Shown: in pieces, positions 1-9,998 of the stretch
Numbering within the stretch: the first letter of the stretch is position 1
How the letters are laid out: every line of letters begins with the position of its first letter
Assembly (NCBI GenBank): GCA_021776095.1
Contig: JAJFGO010000006.1
Span: 62,001 to 126,000, forward strand
Origin: Kiloniellaceae bacterium
GTDB taxonomy: Bacteria > Pseudomonadota > Alphaproteobacteria > Kiloniellales > J153
Length of the DNA stretch: 64,000 nucleotides
Reading direction: 5' to 3'
Made by a program: the position numbers and the translations under genes
Notes under the pieces: model-generated
Told to the model about the DNA's origin: nothing
What the model saw: the letters and a program-made list of their open reading frames with translations, nothing else
Databases searched by the model: none

Positions 1-1596
1 CTGACCGGCGTGTGGACAAGTTGCTTTATGCTCCTGTTTTTCATCGTCAGCATTTCCTTCATTTGGATGCATATCGCAATCCTGCGCATGGAACGCGCCG
101 CCATCGGCAAGGAAATGAGCGATGCCTTGCCCCAGCTTCCGGAAATGGAGGAAATTCACCAACCGAAGAAGCATGGAGGCAAGCTTGCACCAGTTATCGA
201 GGTTTGGCAGCCGGATGATGAAGAATTCTGGGAGTCGACAGGACGGCGAATTGCTAGGCGAAACCTGTGGATCTCCATTCCGTGTCTGCTGTTGGCTTTT
301 TCGGTGTGGTTGGTTTGGAGCGTTGTCGTCGCGAAGTTGCCATCGATCGGCTTCACCTACACCACAGACCAACTGTTCTGGTTGGCCGCCCTCCCGGGGC
401 TGTCCGGCGCGACACTTAGGATCTTTTACTCCTTCATGGTGCCGATCTTTGGCGGGCGATTGTGGACGGCCCTGACGACCGCTTCCCTTTTGCTTCCGGC
501 CTTTGGTATCGGCTATGCGGTGCAGGACCCAAGCACGCCTTACAGCATTTTCTTGTTGTTGGCCCTACTTTGTGGCTTTGGCGGCGGCAATTTCGCCTCC
601 TCGATGGCCAATATCAGTTTCTTCTTTCCCAAAAAGGAGAAGGGTAACGCGCTTGCCCTGAATGCCGGGCTGGGCAACGCCGGTGTTAGCGTCATGCAAT
701 TCATCGTTCCCCTGGTCATAACGGCTGGTGTATTCGGCGTCCTGGGCGGTGAACCCCAGGTCACCAACGATGGCGCGGAGCTCTGGATACAGAACGCCGG
801 ATTCGTATGGGTTCCCTTCCTGCTTGTCGCAACCGTGCTGGCCTGGTTCAGCATGAACGACATCGCTAGTGCGAAAGCCTCGTTCAAGGAGCAATCGATC
901 ATCTTCACGCGCAAGCACAACTGGATCATGTGCTGGCTTTATACCGGAACCTTTGGGTCATTTATCGGCTACTCGGCCGGATTTCCGCTCTTGGCAAGGA
1001 CACAGTTCCCGGAGATCGACTCGCTTCAGTTCGTCTTCCTTGGCCCGTTAGTTGGCGCCCTGTCGCGCGCCGCCACCGGTTGGGTTTCGGATAAATACGG
1101 CGGCGGACGGGTGACTTTCTGGACCTTCTTTCTGATGATCGCAGCGGTTGCCGGGGTGCTCTTCTTTCTTGGCATCAAGGATCAGCCAGGAGCGTTCTGG
1201 GGTTTCTTCGCGATGTTCATGGTCCTGTTCTTTGCCACCGGGGTGGGCAATGCGTCGACCTTCCAAATGATTCCAGTCATTATGCGTAAGGAAGTCGACC
1301 GTCTGATGCACAACCTGGCACCGGTGGAGCGCGTTCGGCAGGCGGAAAAAGAGTCCGCCGCCATCATTGGGTTCACGTCGGCGATCGCGGCCTATGGTGC
1401 ATTCTTCATCCCCAAGTCCTACGGCTCTTCAATTGCAATGACCGGCGGACCTTCTGCGGCGCTTTGGGCCTTCCTGATCTTCTACGTCACATGCGCCTTG
1501 GTCACCTGGTACGTCTACACGCGCCGCGGCGGACTATTGCACGATATCGAACGGGGCGGCGCAAAGTCGCCCGATTCGCCCGCACCGGCGGAATAA
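1..1596 (+). CDS. narK: Nitrate/nitrite MFS transporter NarK (5'-truncated by window edge; probably the C-terminal half of a NarK1-NarK2 fusion)
   Basis: Frame is open from base 1; a terminal TM helix and charged linker precede a full NarK-like MFS domain (SSMANISFFFPKKEKGNALALNAGLGNAGVSVMQ); directly upstream of narG. Confidence 0.9.
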   Translation: MTGVWTSCFMLLFFIVSISFIWMHIAILRMERAAIGKEMSDALPQLPEMEEIHQPKKHGGKLAPVIEVWQPDDEEFWESTGRRIARRNLWISIPCLLLAFSVWLVWSVVVAKLPSIGFTYTTDQLFWLAALPGLSGATLRIFYSFMVPIFGGRLWTALTTASLLLPAFGIGYAVQDPSTPYSIFLLLALLCGFGGGNFASSMANISFFFPKKEKGNALALNAGLGNAGVSVMQFIVPLVITAGVFGVLGGEPQVTNDGAELWIQNAGFVWVPFLLVATVLAWFSMNDIASAKASFKEQSIIFTRKHNWIMCWLYTGTFGSFIGYSAGFPLLARTQFPEIDSLQFVFLGPLVGALSRAATGWVSDKYGGGRVTFWTFFLMIAAVAGVLFFLGIKDQPGAFWGFFAMFMVLFFATGVGNASTFQMIPVIMRKEVDRLMHNLAPVERVRQAEKESAAIIGFTSAIAAYGAFFIPKSYGSSIAMTGGPSAALWAFLIFYVTCALVTWYVYTRRGGLLHDIERGGAKSPDSPAPAE

Positions 1597-1612
1597 CACT
1601 AGGAGACGCACT

Positions 1613-4600
1613 ATGAGCCAATTGCTCGATCGCCTGAACTTTTTCGCCGAGAAGAATGTTGGTGAGTTTGCCCAAGGGCACGGCGTCACTACGCGCGATG
1701 ATCGACGCTGGGAGGAGGGCTATCGCAAACGTTGGCAGCACGACAAGATCGTGCGCTCGACCCATGGCGCCAACTGCACCGGGTCTTGCTCCTGGAAGAT
1801 CTACGTGAAGGGTGGGATCATTACCTGGGAAACCCAGCATACCGATTATCCGCGTACTCGCCCCGATCTGCCCAATCACGAGCCGCGCGGCTGCTCGCGG
1901 GGCGCGAGTTACAGTTGGTACCTTTACTCCGGCAACAGGGTTAAGTACCCGCTGGTTCGTTCTCGCCTTCTGAAGGCATGGCGCGAGGCACGAGTGGTGC
2001 GCACGCCGGTCGCGGCCTGGGCCTCGATCGTTGAAGACCCAGACAAGCGCGCATCCTACGTGAAGATGCGCGGACTAGGTGGCTTTGTCAGAGCGGGCTG
2101 GGACGAGATCAATGAGATCATTGCGGCCGCCAATGCCTACACCGCGAAGACCTATGGGCCGGACCGGGTCATCGGCTTTTCGCCGATCCCGGCAATGTCG
2201 ATGGTCTCCTATGCTGCCGGCTCACGCTACCTATCCCTATTGGGCGGCGTGTGCATGTCTTTCTATGACTGGTATTGCGATTTGCCGCCGTCGTCACCCC
2301 AGACTTGGGGCGAGCAGACCGATGTACCGGAATCGGCAGATTGGTATAATTCCGGATTTCTGATCCTATGGGGCTCCAACGTGCCGCAGACGCGGACGCC
2401 CGATGCCCATTTCTATACCGAGGCCCGATACAGGGGTGCCAAATCCGTGGTCGTTTCGCCGGACTATAGCGAAGCGGCTAAGTTCTCCGATCTATGGCTC
2501 CATCCCAAACAGGGCACCGATGCCGCGCTCGCGATGGCGATGGGGCATGTGATCCTGCGCGAATTCCATCTCGACCGACAGGCAGACTATTTCGAAGGCT
2601 ATTGCCGTCGCTACACGGATATGCCGATGCTCGTACGGCTGGTCCAAAAGAACGGCCACTATGTTCCCGAACGGTTGTTGCGGTCCTCCGAATTTCCCGA
2701 TTCGCTTGGCGAAGAAAATAACACGGAATGGAAGACCGTCGCATTCGATCGCAAAACCAAAAAGGTCGTCGTGCCACTGGGTTCGGTCGGGTATCGTTGG
2801 GGTGAGAAGGGCAAGTGGAACCTCGAGGCGAAAGACGGCGCCGGCAACGACACCGAGCTCGAGCTGAGCTTCATCCACAACCAAGACCACGATGTAGTCG
2901 CGGAAGTCGAGTTTCCCTATTTCGGCAACCGTGAACATGACCACTTCGAAGGCAGCGATCACCCGAGCGTCCTGGTGCGCCGGGTGCCGACGAAGGCGGT
3001 CGCGTTGAAAGACGGTGAAGCCTTGGTCGCGACAGTATTCGACCTGTTTGTCGCAAACTATGGACTCGATCGCGGGCTCGGCGGAGATTTTGTCGCCAAG
3101 AGCTACGACGAGGATCAGCCCTACACGCCGGCTTGGGCCGAGCATATTACTGGCGTCCCGGCCCAGCATATCGTCACGGTCGCCCGCGAGTTTGCGCTCA
3201 ATGCCGAGAAAACTCAGGGCAAGTCGATGGTCATCCTCGGCGCCGGATTGAACCATTGGTATCACATGGATATGAACTATCGAGGGATCATCAATCTTCT
3301 GGTGATGTGCGGTTGCGTTGGACAATCGGGCGGCGGCTGGTCCCACTATGTTGGGCAAGAGAAACTGCGGCCCCAGACCGGCTGGTTGCCGCTTGCCTTC
3401 GCGTTGGATTGGGCGCGGCCACCACGGCAAATGAACTCGACTTCGTTCTGGTATGCCCACACCGACCAGTGGCGCTACGAGACGCTCAACGTCGACGAGA
3501 TCGTCTCGCCGACCGCACCGGAGGGCCCTTGGGACGGTGCGTTGATCGACTACAACGTCCGTGCGGAGCGCATGGGCTGGTTGCCCTCCGCACCACAGCT
3601 CCAGGACAACCCATTGTCTGTCGCTAAGGCCGCCGACCAGGCGGGCCAAGATCCGAAAAGCTTTGTAGTCGAGGAACTCAAGGCAGGCCGCCTGAAGATG
3701 TCATGCGAAGATCCTGATGACCCCAAGAATTGGCCTCGAAACCTCTTCGTATGGCGCTCCAATCTTCTTGGTTCGTCCGGCAAGGGCCACGAGTATTTTC
3801 TGAAGCACCTGCTGGGAACCAAGCACGGGGTCCAAGGCAAGGACCTGGGGGAAGATGGCGGTCAGAAACCGCAAGAAGTCGCGTGGCATGACGAGGCTCC
3901 TGAAGGCAAGCTCGATCTTATGGTCACTCTCGATTTCCGAATGTCCACAACTTGCGTCTACTCGGACATCGTTCTTCCGACCGCGACCTGGTACGAGAAA
4001 AACGATCTCAACACTTCCGACATGCACCCCTTTATCCACCCCCTAACCGCGGCCGCGGACCCGGCCTGGGAGGCTCGTAGCGACTGGGAGATCTATAAGG
4101 GCATCGCCAAGGCATTTTCCGCCGTCGCGCCCGAGGTCCTCGGCGTCGAGAAGGATGTGGTGCTGGTGCCGATCCTCCACGATACGCCGGCAGAGATGGC
4201 CCAGGCTCTGGATGTGAAGGATTGGAAGCAGGGAGAAGTCGACATGGATCCGGGCACGACCATGCCGCAGATCGCAGTTGTCGAGCGTGACTATCCAAAT
4301 CTCTACAAACGCTTCACTGCCTTGGGTCCGCTGATGTCCAAACTGGGTAATGGCGGCAAAGGCATCAACTGGAATACGGAGCGCGAAGTCGAACACCTCA
4401 ATGCGCTCAACGGCGCGGTGACCGATGAGGGTCCGACCAAAGGGCTACCCCGGATCGAGAGCGACATCGATGCTACCGAAGTGATCCTTATGCTTGCGCC
4501 GGAAACGAACGGCGAAGTCGCCGTGAAGGCATGGAATGCCTTGTCGCAGGTCACCGGGCGACGCCACGAACACCTGGCGGTGCCAAAGGAGGACGAAAAG

Positions 4601-5359
4601 ATCCGTTTTCGCGACGTGGTGGCACAGCCCCGCAAAATCATTTCCTCGCCAACCTGGTCGGGAATTGAGTCGGAGAAAGTCTGCTATAGCGCCGGATACA
4701 CCAACGTCCACGAATTTATTCCGTGGCGGACGCTAAGCGGCCGGCAGCAACTCTATCAAGATCATCTCTGGATGCGCGCCTTCGGCGAAGGGTTCTGCGT
4801 CTATCGCCCGCCGATCGACACCAAATCCGTCAAGCCAATCATAAATGCCAAAGCAAACGGCAAGAAGCAAATTGTCCTGAATTTCATCACGCCACATCAG
4901 AAGTGGGGCATCCACTCGACCTATACCGACAATCTGCTCATGCTGACTCTGTCGCGCGGCGGCCCGATCGTCTGGATATCCGAGACAGATGCTGCAGAGG
5001 CCGACATTGCAGATAACGACTGGGTGGAAGCCTACAATACCAACGGTGCTCTGGTTGCTCGCGCCGTGGTGTCACAGCGCATCAAGCAAGGCACGATCTT
5101 CATGTACCACGCCCAGGAAAAAATTGTGAATGTGCCGGGTGCGGAGACCACCGGACAACGCGGCGGTATCCACAACTCGGTGACCCGCACAATTGTAAAG
5201 CCGACTCATATGATTGGCGGCTATGCCCAGCAGTCATACGGATTCAACTACTACGGCACGGTAGGTTCGAACCGAGATGAGTTCGTGATTGTCCGAAAGA
5301 TGGACGAGGTAGATTGGCTGGACCGGCCGGCAGTAAACCCCAAGGAGGCAGCAGAATGA
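1613..5359 (+). CDS. narG: Respiratory nitrate reductase alpha subunit
   Basis: 1248 aa, N-term MSQLLDRLNFFAEKNVGEFAQGHG, HGANCTGSCSWKIYVKGGIITWETQ; classic NarG; operon order. Confidence 0.98.
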   Translation: MSQLLDRLNFFAEKNVGEFAQGHGVTTRDDRRWEEGYRKRWQHDKIVRSTHGANCTGSCSWKIYVKGGIITWETQHTDYPRTRPDLPNHEPRGCSRGASYSWYLYSGNRVKYPLVRSRLLKAWREARVVRTPVAAWASIVEDPDKRASYVKMRGLGGFVRAGWDEINEIIAAANAYTAKTYGPDRVIGFSPIPAMSMVSYAAGSRYLSLLGGVCMSFYDWYCDLPPSSPQTWGEQTDVPESADWYNSGFLILWGSNVPQTRTPDAHFYTEARYRGAKSVVVSPDYSEAAKFSDLWLHPKQGTDAALAMAMGHVILREFHLDRQADYFEGYCRRYTDMPMLVRLVQKNGHYVPERLLRSSEFPDSLGEENNTEWKTVAFDRKTKKVVVPLGSVGYRWGEKGKWNLEAKDGAGNDTELELSFIHNQDHDVVAEVEFPYFGNREHDHFEGSDHPSVLVRRVPTKAVALKDGEALVATVFDLFVANYGLDRGLGGDFVAKSYDEDQPYTPAWAEHITGVPAQHIVTVAREFALNAEKTQGKSMVILGAGLNHWYHMDMNYRGIINLLVMCGCVGQSGGGWSHYVGQEKLRPQTGWLPLAFALDWARPPRQMNSTSFWYAHTDQWRYETLNVDEIVSPTAPEGPWDGALIDYNVRAERMGWLPSAPQLQDNPLSVAKAADQAGQDPKSFVVEELKAGRLKMSCEDPDDPKNWPRNLFVWRSNLLGSSGKGHEYFLKHLLGTKHGVQGKDLGEDGGQKPQEVAWHDEAPEGKLDLMVTLDFRMSTTCVYSDIVLPTATWYEKNDLNTSDMHPFIHPLTAAADPAWEARSDWEIYKGIAKAFSAVAPEVLGVEKDVVLVPILHDTPAEMAQALDVKDWKQGEVDMDPGTTMPQIAVVERDYPNLYKRFTALGPLMSKLGNGGKGINWNTEREVEHLNALNGAVTDEGPTKGLPRIESDIDATEVILMLAPETNGEVAVKAWNALSQVTGRRHEHLAVPKEDEKIRFRDVVAQPRKIISSPTWSGIESEKVCYSAGYTNVHEFIPWRTLSGRQQLYQDHLWMRAFGEGFCVYRPPIDTKSVKPIINAKANGKKQIVLNFITPHQKWGIHSTYTDNLLMLTLSRGGPIVWISETDAAEADIADNDWVEAYNTNGALVARAVVSQRIKQGTIFMYHAQEKIVNVPGAETTGQRGGIHNSVTRTIVKPTHMIGGYAQQSYGFNYYGTVGSNRDEFVIVRKMDEVDWLDRPAVNPKEAAE

Positions 5360-6879
5360 AGATCAGAGCTCAGATCGGCATGGTGCTGAATCTTGATAAA
5401 TGCATCGGCTGTCATACCTGTTCGGTCACTTGCAAGAACGTCTGGACTAATCGTGAAGGTATGGAGTACGCCTGGTTCAATAACGTCGAGACCAAACCCG
5501 GTATTGGTTACCCTAAGGACTGGGAAAATCAAAAGCGTTGGAACGGCGGCTGGGAACGGACAGGTAGCGGCAAGATCCGACCAAAGATGGGCCCCAAGTG
5601 GCGCATCCTAGCAAAGATCTTCGCCAATCCGGACCTGCCTGAGATCGACGACTACTACGAGCCATTCACTTTCGATTACGAACACCTGCAAACGGCCCCT
5701 GAGATGCAGTCGGCACCCACTGCCCGACCGCGGTCGCTCATCACAGGTGAGCGAATGGAAAAAATTGAGTGGGGTCCGAATTGGGAAGAAATTCTCGGTG
5801 GCGAGTTCGCCAAACGTTCGGAAGATAGCAACTTCGAAGGCATCGAGAAGGAGATCTATGGTGAGTTCGAGAACACCTTCATGATGTACCTTCCGCGGCT
5901 CTGCGAACACTGTCTCAACCCGACCTGCGTGGCGGCTTGCCCATCCGGTGCGATTTACAAACGCGAAGAAGACGGCATCGTCCTAATCGATCAGGAGAAA
6001 TGCCGCGGCTGGCGCATGTGTGTATCGGGCTGCCCCTATAAGAAAATCTACTACAACTGGTCATCTGGGAAATCCGAAAAATGCATTTTCTGCTATCCGC
6101 GCATTGAAGTTGGCCAACCGACGGTCTGTTCAGAAACTTGTGTCGGCCGCATTCGCTATCTTGGGGTGCTTCTCTACGATGCAGACCGTATCGAGGAGGC
6201 CGCGGCGACCGAAAATGAGAAGCAACTCTACGAGGCTCAGCTCTCGATCTTTCTCGATCCAAACGACCCCGTGGTAATCGAACAGGCTCGCCGCGACGGC
6301 GTGCCGGACGCTTGGCTCGAGGCTGCGAAGCGCTCACCTGTTTATAAGATGGCGATGGACTGGAAGGTCGCTTTCCCACTACATCCGGAATATCGCACGC
6401 TGCCAATGGTGTGGTACGTGCCGCCGCTGTCGCCCATACAATCAGCCGCCGAAGCCGGAAAAATTGGTGTTGATGGCGAAATGCCGGATGTGCGCAGCCT
6501 GCGCATTCCGGTGCGCTACTTGTCCAACCTCTTGACCGCCGGCGAGGACGAACCAGTAATACAAGCGCTGGAGCGCATGCTTGCCATGCGCGCCTATATG
6601 CGAGCGAAGACTGTTGATGGCGTCATCGATGAGGCCATTGCCGAGCGGGTCGGGCTCTCCTCAAGCCGGATCGAGGAGATGTATCACATTATGGCAATCG
6701 CCAACTACGAAGATCGCTTTGTCATTCCGACGTCGCACCGCGAGGTCGGTGAGGACGCTTACGACCTGCGCGGGTCCTGCGGGTTTAGCTTCGGAAATGG
6801 TTGTTCCGAGGGCGCAAGTGAGACCAACCTCTTTGGCGCGCGTCGGAATGCGGTCAAAGCGCCGACGGAGGTCATATAA
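5356..6879 (+). CDS. narH: Respiratory nitrate reductase beta subunit
   Basis: Start MKIRAQIGMVLNLDKCIGCHTCSVTCKNVWT inside the longer ORF 5314-6879; ATGA overlap with narG; four Cys clusters including CRGWRMC (Trp-substituted). Confidence 0.98.
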   Translation: MKIRAQIGMVLNLDKCIGCHTCSVTCKNVWTNREGMEYAWFNNVETKPGIGYPKDWENQKRWNGGWERTGSGKIRPKMGPKWRILAKIFANPDLPEIDDYYEPFTFDYEHLQTAPEMQSAPTARPRSLITGERMEKIEWGPNWEEILGGEFAKRSEDSNFEGIEKEIYGEFENTFMMYLPRLCEHCLNPTCVAACPSGAIYKREEDGIVLIDQEKCRGWRMCVSGCPYKKIYYNWSSGKSEKCIFCYPRIEVGQPTVCSETCVGRIRYLGVLLYDADRIEEAAATENEKQLYEAQLSIFLDPNDPVVIEQARRDGVPDAWLEAAKRSPVYKMAMDWKVAFPLHPEYRTLPMVWYVPPLSPIQSAAEAGKIGVDGEMPDVRSLRIPVRYLSNLLTAGEDEPVIQALERMLAMRAYMRAKTVDGVIDEAIAERVGLSSSRIEEMYHIMAIANYEDRFVIPTSHREVGEDAYDLRGSCGFSFGNGCSEGASETNLFGARRNAVKAPTEVI

Positions 6880-7604
6880 TGGCAAAGACGTTCAAGGTTC
6901 TTTCGGCACTCCTCAACTATCCGACAAGCGCACTGCAAGCCGGCGCCGAAGAGTTGACGGCTGTTCTGAAGTCTGAGGCTTTGGTTCCCGAATCCTGCCG
7001 AGAGCAACTTATCGCGCTAATCGATGAGATCGCCTCTCGCGACCTCTATGATCTTCAGGAACGCTATGTCCTTCTATTCGACCGAACACGGTCCCTATCG
7101 CTCCATCTCTTCGAACATGTGCATGGCGAAGGCCGCGATCGCGGGCAAGCCATGGTCGATTTGATGGCACTCTATGAGGCAAAGGGACTGAGGATCGACG
7201 CAAAGGAATTGCCCGACTACCTACCGTTATTCCTGGAGTTTCTCTCGACCCGGCCGGTCGATGAAGCTTGCGAACTGTTAGATCAGCCGCTCCATGTGGT
7301 GGCGGCGTTGCGCGAGCGGCTCAGCAAACGTCAAAGCGTCTATGCCAACGTGTTCCATGCGTTGGAGGTGTTGGCTAAGGGAAAGCCGGCTCTGGCCGAA
7401 GTCTCGGCTCTCCTTGAGGAGCCAGAGGACGACCCGAACGACCTCGCGGCCCTCGATAAGATCTGGGAGGAAGAGGCTGTCACCTTCGGCCCTGGAACGG
7501 GCTCTGATAGCGGCTGTCCAATGGCCGCGGATATGCTGAAGCGCATGGAAGACAAGACCGTTGGGTCAGTAGAGGTTCCTACGCCTCGCCCCGGCAGTGT
7601 CTAA
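6879..7604 (+). CDS. narJ: Nitrate reductase molybdenum cofactor assembly chaperone
   Basis: 241 aa, LLNYPTSALQAG... SLSLHLFEHVHGEGRDRGQAMVDL; overlaps narH stop. Confidence 0.96.
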   Translation: MAKTFKVLSALLNYPTSALQAGAEELTAVLKSEALVPESCREQLIALIDEIASRDLYDLQERYVLLFDRTRSLSLHLFEHVHGEGRDRGQAMVDLMALYEAKGLRIDAKELPDYLPLFLEFLSTRPVDEACELLDQPLHVVAALRERLSKRQSVYANVFHALEVLAKGKPALAEVSALLEEPEDDPNDLAALDKIWEEEAVTFGPGTGSDSGCPMAADMLKRMEDKTVGSVEVPTPRPGSV

Positions 7605-7616
7605 GGAGGCGATGTG

Positions 7617-8408
7617 ATGGCTAACTATCTCAATGCATTCTTCTTCGGGATCTATCCCTATATTTGTCTGGCGGTCCTGGCACTGGGATCGATCGTACGG
7701 TACGACCGCGAGCCCTATAGCTGGCGATCAGGGTCCAGCCAACTGTTGCGCCGACGCCAGCTCGTACTTGGATCGGTGCTGTTTCACGTCGGTGTACTGA
7801 TCGTGTTTTTCGGCCATTTGGTTGGACTTCTAACACCCATCGCGATCTTCGATATTCTCGGGATCAGCCATGGTTTCAAACAGGTGATGGCGATTTTGGT
7901 TGGCGGTGTGGCCGGCGTGTTGGCCCTAATCGGGGCGACCTTACTGGTTCATAGGCGGCTCTACGATCCCAGAATTCGAGCGACCTCGAGCTTCAGCGAT
8001 ATAGCCATACTGCTGTTACTTTACGCGCAGTTGCTGCTTGGGCTCTTGACCATTGTGGCTTCTCTCGGCCATTTGGACGGTGAGGAAATGGTTAAGTTCA
8101 TGTCTTGGGCCCAGGGCATTTTCATCTTCGATCTAGGCGCGTGGACCTATGTTGCCGATGCCAACCCGATATTCAAGCTGCACATCTTCCTGGGGTTAAC
8201 CATTTTTCTCGTGTTTCCCTTTACTCGCCTCGTGCACATGCTGAGCGCTCCGCTGCGTTATCTCTGGCGTCCCGGCTATCAGGTGGTGCGCTCGCGCCAG
8301 TTTTTTGGTCGCACAATTGGTACCGGGCCCCAGGCCGGCAGCGCCAGCGGCGCTGCTAACGCCGATTTGATCCCTGGCAAGACGGCAAGCAGTAGCCCAG
8401 CGGAGTAG
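7617..8408 (+). CDS. narI: Respiratory nitrate reductase gamma subunit (cytochrome b)
   Basis: MANYLNAFFFGIYPYICL, five TM segments, His residues; follows narJ. Confidence 0.96.
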   Translation: MANYLNAFFFGIYPYICLAVLALGSIVRYDREPYSWRSGSSQLLRRRQLVLGSVLFHVGVLIVFFGHLVGLLTPIAIFDILGISHGFKQVMAILVGGVAGVLALIGATLLVHRRLYDPRIRATSSFSDIAILLLLYAQLLLGLLTIVASLGHLDGEEMVKFMSWAQGIFIFDLGAWTYVADANPIFKLHIFLGLTIFLVFPFTRLVHMLSAPLRYLWRPGYQVVRSRQFFGRTIGTGPQAGSASGAANADLIPGKTASSSPAE

Positions 8409-8414
8409 GAAGAC

Positions 8415-9194
8415 ATGGGGCCAATTCACGTTAATCAGGCTGTGATCAGCGAGGCCCAAATCCTGGCCGAAGCGCAAAATCATCCAGCGTCGCTACCGGA
8501 ACAGGCTCTAGACGCTGCCGGTCAGGCCCTTGTCGTGCGCGAACTCCTGTTGCAGGCGGCGCAGCGCTGCGGTGTTCAGCCCGCCCCGCAAATTGACGAG
8601 AAATGCCGGCGTGAAACCGATGAGGACGCGCTTATCCGCGCACTTCTGGAAGCTGGAATCAAAGTCCCCGAAGCGGACGAGGCAAGCTGTCGTCGCTACT
8701 ATAATAACAATCTCGGCCGATTTCGGTCCCCAGATATTTGCGAAGCCGCGCACATTCTTTTGGCGGCTCGTCCAGTGGACCGAAATGCTTACGATAAAGC
8801 CGTTAGCGAAGCAGAAGAGATAATTACGCTTGTCGGTCGTGATCCGACTCTTTTCGAACGGTTTGCACGAGAGCGCTCGGCTTGTTCGTCCGGTAAGGAT
8901 GGCGGGCGACTTGGGCAGGTTACGAAGGGGCAGACGGTGCCGGAGTTTGAGACTTTTCTATTCGAATTAGAGGAAGGTCAGCTTTGCCCGGTCCCCGTTC
9001 GCACAGCTTTTGGCGCCCATATTCTGCGCCTTGACCGCAAGATTGCTGGCCGGCAAATCCCGTTCGAGGTTGTGGCGGAAAAGATTGGAACCTATTTGGA
9101 GACGGCAAGTTGGCGTCGCGCCGTTGCACAGTACATTCAGATCCTTGCCGGCCAGGCCAAGATTGACGGTATAGATCTGGAGGCTTGCGAGTAA
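8415..9194 (+). CDS. PpiC/parvulin-type peptidylprolyl isomerase (NifM-like), last gene of nar operon
   Basis: EAAHILLAARPVDR...FARERSACSSGKDGGRLGQVTKGQTVPEFETFLFELEEGQ parvulin motif; 6 bp after narI. Confidence 0.85.
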   Translation: MGPIHVNQAVISEAQILAEAQNHPASLPEQALDAAGQALVVRELLLQAAQRCGVQPAPQIDEKCRRETDEDALIRALLEAGIKVPEADEASCRRYYNNNLGRFRSPDICEAAHILLAARPVDRNAYDKAVSEAEEIITLVGRDPTLFERFARERSACSSGKDGGRLGQVTKGQTVPEFETFLFELEEGQLCPVPVRTAFGAHILRLDRKIAGRQIPFEVVAEKIGTYLETASWRRAVAQYIQILAGQAKIDGIDLEACE

Positions 9195-9439
9195 ATTGCT
9201 GAGGCTCAAAACAGGTGTAATCCTCGGATTGACGATAAAACTGCCGGATGGCATTGGGGCTTGTCAGGGATGATTTGTGTCAGTTCAAAGTCGCTAGGAC
9301 TGACTTCATAATTCTTGCAATTCATCGCCAAACGTTGGCTATTCCTTGTGGACAAATAAGGGTCCTATACAAGGGTCGCCTTGTCTCCGTAGGGCTAAGG
9401 TCTTAGGGGCAATATCGGTGGCCTAATACGCGTTGAATG

Positions 9440-9471
9440 AACGACCGCTTTCTGAACCACAAGCGGTCGTT
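9440..9471. repeat. Perfect 11-bp stem hairpin (AACGACCGCTT ... AAGCGGTCGTT)
   Basis: Read directly; 10-nt loop tctgaaccac; downstream of nar operon. Confidence 0.75.
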
Positions 9472-9794
9472 GTAAACGATCCCTAGGAACGGCTGTTCAT
9501 GGCCGAAAGGAGCAATTAGATCCACCTGACGCAAGTGTCTGCGCTTGACGCCTAAGCACCTCTTCGGACTTTGGGCCAGAGTCAGATTGTGGAATATAAC
9601 GGATCGTAGGTGGGAAGAGCGTTAGTTGTTTCAGAGACAGCCAAAGAAGACGCGCTCCATGTTAAACTATTGATTACAAAAGGTGTCTTGCCGGAATTAG
9701 TCCCGTAACCGAGAAAAGTGCACAAATCTGGTATCGAGCCCGGGATTTGAACCTGGGGCGAGGCGTTGACACGTTCTCAAATCCGCAGATGCGG

Positions 9795-9965
9795 TTCCCT
9801 GTTATCGTAGGAAAATTCCCTGTTCGAATGAAAATATTCCCTGTTCCAATTCTTAGGGAATTCGTGACTAACCTACTGAATTAACAAGCGGATTCTGCTG
9901 AAAATTCTGCCAAATCAGCCAAATTCGCGAAATTTCCCTGTTTTTCCCCTGTTTAACAGGGAATT
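9795..9965. repeat. Repeated TTCCCTGTT units, three at exact 21-bp spacing (9795, 9816, 9837), a fourth at 9934, then the palindrome CCCTGTTTAACAGGG
   Basis: Direct inspection. Confidence 0.85.
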
Positions 9966-9998
9966 CGAGCGAAGACAGGTTCGCTCGAGACTGCCTGC
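9945..9998. repeat. Dispersed repeat copy 1 (CCCTGTTTAACAGGGAATTC...TCGCTCGAGACTGCCTGC)
   Basis: Aligns with 29695-29747 (CCCTATTTAACAGGGAATTC...TTGCTCGAGAGTGTCTGC). Confidence 0.8.

Noticed and set aside
2492-3649. 385-aa minus-strand ORF antisense to narG
   Set aside because: Shadow ORF of a highly conserved gene in GC-rich DNA
9795-9965. Regularly spaced short repeats as a possible CRISPR array
   Set aside because: Repeat unit only ~9 bp, 12-bp gaps, few units and no cas genes in the window
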